The notes under the pieces are model-generated. The model worked only from the letters and a program-made list of their open reading frames with translations, was not told the origin of the DNA and ran no database searches. From the NCBI GenBank assembly GCA_018609665.1, contig JAHENN010000025.1, positions 1 through 6,829 on the forward strand: a stretch of 6,829 nt of DNA, written 5' to 3'. Below, piece after piece: positions 5,456 to 6,829 of the stretch. Position 1 is the first letter of the stretch, and every line of letters starts with the position of its first letter. Position numbers and translations under genes: made by a program. This stretch comes from Haloarculaceae archaeon. GTDB taxonomy: Archaea; Halobacteriota; Halobacteria; Halobacteriales; Haloarculaceae.

Positions 5456-6349
5456 TCAGTCGTCTCCTTCCGCGGTGTCTCCGCCCCGGTTCGCCCAGCC
5501 GTCGTACAGGTACGACCGCTCGTACCCCTCCTCGCTGGCGCCGCGGGCCGCGCCGCCGATCAGCACCATCGCCGACGCCCGGTAGCCGGCGGCCTCGACG
5601 GCCTCCCCGATGGTCGCGACCGTCCCCTCGATGACGTCCTCGTCGGGCCAGGAGGCGTGGTAGACCACCGCGACGGGCGTCTCCGGGTCGATGCCGTCCT
5701 CGAGCAGCCGGTCCATCGTCTCCGGGATGGCGTGGGTGCCGAGGTAGATGCAGGTCGTCACGTCGCCCATGCCGACGAAGTCGGCGATGTGGTCGTCCTC
5801 GGGGTCGAGGGTCTTGCCCTGCGGCCGCGTGAAGGCGACGTGGTTTGCGACGCCGTTGAGCGTCAGCTGCGTCCGCAGCGTCGCGCTGGCGGCGAACGCC
5901 GAGGTGACGCCCGGCACCAGGTACGTCGGGACGCCCTCGTGTTCGAGGGCGTCCATCTGCTCCAGCGCCGCGCCGTAGACCGCGGGGTCGCCGGAGTGCA
6001 ACCGGACCACCTCGCGGTCGTCCTCGAAGGCGTCCCGCATCAGCGGCACCAGCTCCTCGAGGTCCTTGCCGATGCTGTTGACCGTCTCCGCCTCGGCACA
6101 GTACGCCTCCAGCAGCTCGCTGTTGACCAGCGAGCCGGCGTGGACTACCAGGTCGGCCCCGTCGAGCAGCTCCCTGCCGGCGACCGTCAGCAGCCGGGGG
6201 TCGCCCGGGCCGGCGCCGACGAACGGGATGCCCTCCTGTTCGTCGCCGGCGCCGTGCTCGTAGATGCGGTCGTCGCGCTCCCCGTCGAGGCGGTCGCGCT
6301 CGGCGTCGATGGCCGCCTGCGGGTCCGGCCCGTCGGGTTCGTCACTCAC
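5456..6349 (-). CDS. cbiF: Cobalt-precorrin-4 C11-methyltransferase CbiF
   Basis: A 297-residue tetrapyrrole methylase that methylates C11 of cobalt-precorrin-4, with SAM as donor. The start is GTG at 6349. It is supported by a strong Shine-Dalgarno sequence 5 bases upstream and by an 8-base overlap with the cbiL stop. Residues 1-38 are a charged, probably disordered extension. The methylase domain begins at about residue 41 with IPFVGAGPGDPRLLT (the SAM-binding GxGxGDP signature). It continues with LHSGDPAVYGAALEQMDAL (117-135), VPGVTSAFAASATL (145-158), TRPQGKT (174-180) and YHASWPDEDVIEGT (230-243). All are CbiF/CobM-type motifs, and the last two separate it from CbiL and CbiH. The C-terminal tail (about 285-297) is acidic. 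One base separates it from cbiG. Confidence 0.95.
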   Translation of the reverse strand: MSDEPDGPDPQAAIDAERDRLDGERDDRIYEHGAGDEQEGIPFVGAGPGDPRLLTVAGRELLDGADLVVHAGSLVNSELLEAYCAEAETVNSIGKDLEELVPLMRDAFEDDREVVRLHSGDPAVYGAALEQMDALEHEGVPTYLVPGVTSAFAASATLRTQLTLNGVANHVAFTRPQGKTLDPEDDHIADFVGMGDVTTCIYLGTHAIPETMDRLLEDGIDPETPVAVVYHASWPDEDVIEGTVATIGEAVEAAGYRASAMVLIGGAARGASEEGYERSYLYDGWANRGGDTAEGDD

Positions 6350-6829
6350 GGCCGACCTCCGTGCGGCGGGCGTCGCCGTCGCCGGCGGCCTCCGCCGTCG
6401 CTAGCTCCTCGCGGGCGTCGCCGGAGCCGCCGTCCGCCGTCGTCTCCCGGCCGAAGGCCGCCGTCGCCGGCTCCTCGCCGACGCCCGGCCGCTCGGCGTA
6501 GGCGACCGTGTAGTAGTCCCGCTCCTCGAGCCGCGCCGGGTCGTCCGTCACGACCGACTCGTGGCCCTCCATGTAGAGCCGCCGGCCGTAGGTCACGTCG
6601 TAGCCGGCCTCGATCAGCCCCTCGTGGGTGGCGGGCACGTCGGTCACCTTGAACAGCACCATCCGGTCGGGACCGGTCGGCGAGGCGCCGCCGGCGGCCT
6701 CCCGCAGCACCAGGTCCGAGCCGGCCGTGATTTCGACGTCCAGCGCCGTCGCGAAGGCGGTCACCGTCGAGACGCCCGGGACGATTTCGACGTCGACCGA
6801 CGGGTGGAACCGCGACAGCGTCCGCCGGA
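6342..6829 (-). CDS. cbiL: Cobalt-factor II C20-methyltransferase CbiL, C-terminal part (gene cut by right edge)
   Basis: This is the last 161 codons of a SAM-dependent tetrapyrrole methylase; the 5' end lies beyond the window. CbiL transfers a methyl group to C20 of cobalt-factor II in the anaerobic cobalamin pathway in the cytoplasm. The visible part contains VEIVPGVSTVTAFATALDV, the 'PGxS/T' segment that follows the SAM-binding half in this family. Further on is YMEGHESVVTDDPARLEE followed by YYTVAYAER, which matches the usual CbiL/CobI ending. A tail of about 50 residues rich in Ala, Gly and Glu follows that end; it looks disordered and is longer than I expect for the family. The valine codon GTG at 6762-6764 is internal, not a start. 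The stop codon overlaps the cbiF start by 8 bases. Assignment to CbiL rather than another methylase rests on the C-terminal motif and the operon order. Confidence 0.88.
   Translation of the reverse strand, partial: RRTLSRFHPSVDVEIVPGVSTVTAFATALDVEITAGSDLVLREAAGGASPTGPDRMVLFKVTDVPATHEGLIEAGYDVTYGRRLYMEGHESVVTDDPARLEERDYYTVAYAERPGVGEEPATAAFGRETTADGGSGDAREELATAEAAGDGDARRTEVGRE
6355..6360 (-). promoter_or_regulatory. Shine-Dalgarno site for the cbiF GTG start
   Basis: On the minus strand this reads GGAGGT, 5 bases before the GTG at 6349. It lies inside the cbiL coding region, so cbiF can be translated independently or by re-initiation. It is the main reason for accepting the GTG rather than a later start. 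Confidence 0.7.

Noticed and set aside
5312..6652. Plus-strand open frame of 446 codons
   Set aside because: Shadow of cbiF and parts of cbiG and cbiL; the translation ends in an Arg/Pro-rich run typical of antisense GC-rich sequence.
6342..6764. cbiL as a short complete gene starting at GTG 6764
   Set aside because: This GTG is an internal valine in VPGVSTVTAF; the frame continues to the right edge with CbiL-like sequence (FHPSVDVEIVPGVST).
1..6829. Internal promoter, cobalamin riboswitch, tRNA, CRISPR or IS element
   Set aside because: The longest gap between genes is 6 bases, no AT-rich TATA/BRE box stands out, and no RNA fold, repeat array or terminal inverted repeat was seen by eye.

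Overview
This window is a stretch of a cobalamin (vitamin B12) corrin-ring operon that is very probably from a halophilic archaeon (class Halobacteria). Base composition is very GC-rich, the proteins are strongly acidic (Asp/Glu-rich with few lysines), and the gene set is the one I associate with haloarchaeal cobalamin clusters: two adjacent cbiH paralogues, a small ferredoxin, and a CbiX fused to a C-terminal ferredoxin domain. The genus cannot be named from the sequence alone.

All nine genes lie on the minus strand, so the operon reads from high to low coordinates. In transcription order they are: cbiL (3' part only, cut by the right edge), cbiF, cbiG, a first cbiH paralogue, a second cbiH paralogue with a cysteine-bearing N-terminal tail, a three-cysteine ferredoxin, a 222-residue protein that looks like a catalytically degenerate LAGLIDADG-fold protein, a multidomain CbiX cobaltochelatase, a small Cys/His-containing DUF3209-like protein, and the first 41 codons of another gene cut by the left edge. 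Neighbouring genes overlap by 1 to 8 bases or are separated by at most 6 bases, so no intergenic gap could hold a separate promoter or terminator. Translational coupling is likely throughout.

The recognised enzymes belong to the cobalt-early (anaerobic) route. CbiX inserts cobalt into sirohydrochlorin. CbiL methylates C20, CbiH methylates C17 with ring contraction, CbiF methylates C11, and CbiG opens the delta-lactone and releases the two-carbon fragment. CbiT, CbiE, CbiD, CbiC, CbiJ and the amidases are not in the window.

The parts worth a second look are the accessory ones: the LAGLIDADG-like protein, the exact 13-residue periodicity of three CGAS motifs in one CbiH tail, the divergence between the two CbiH copies, and the concentration of Fe-S or metal-binding motifs (the ferredoxin, plus MxCxxC, His-rich and [2Fe-2S] elements in CbiX). 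The plus strand carries several very long open frames, but these are shadows of the minus-strand genes. No RNA genes, mobile elements or CRISPR arrays were seen.
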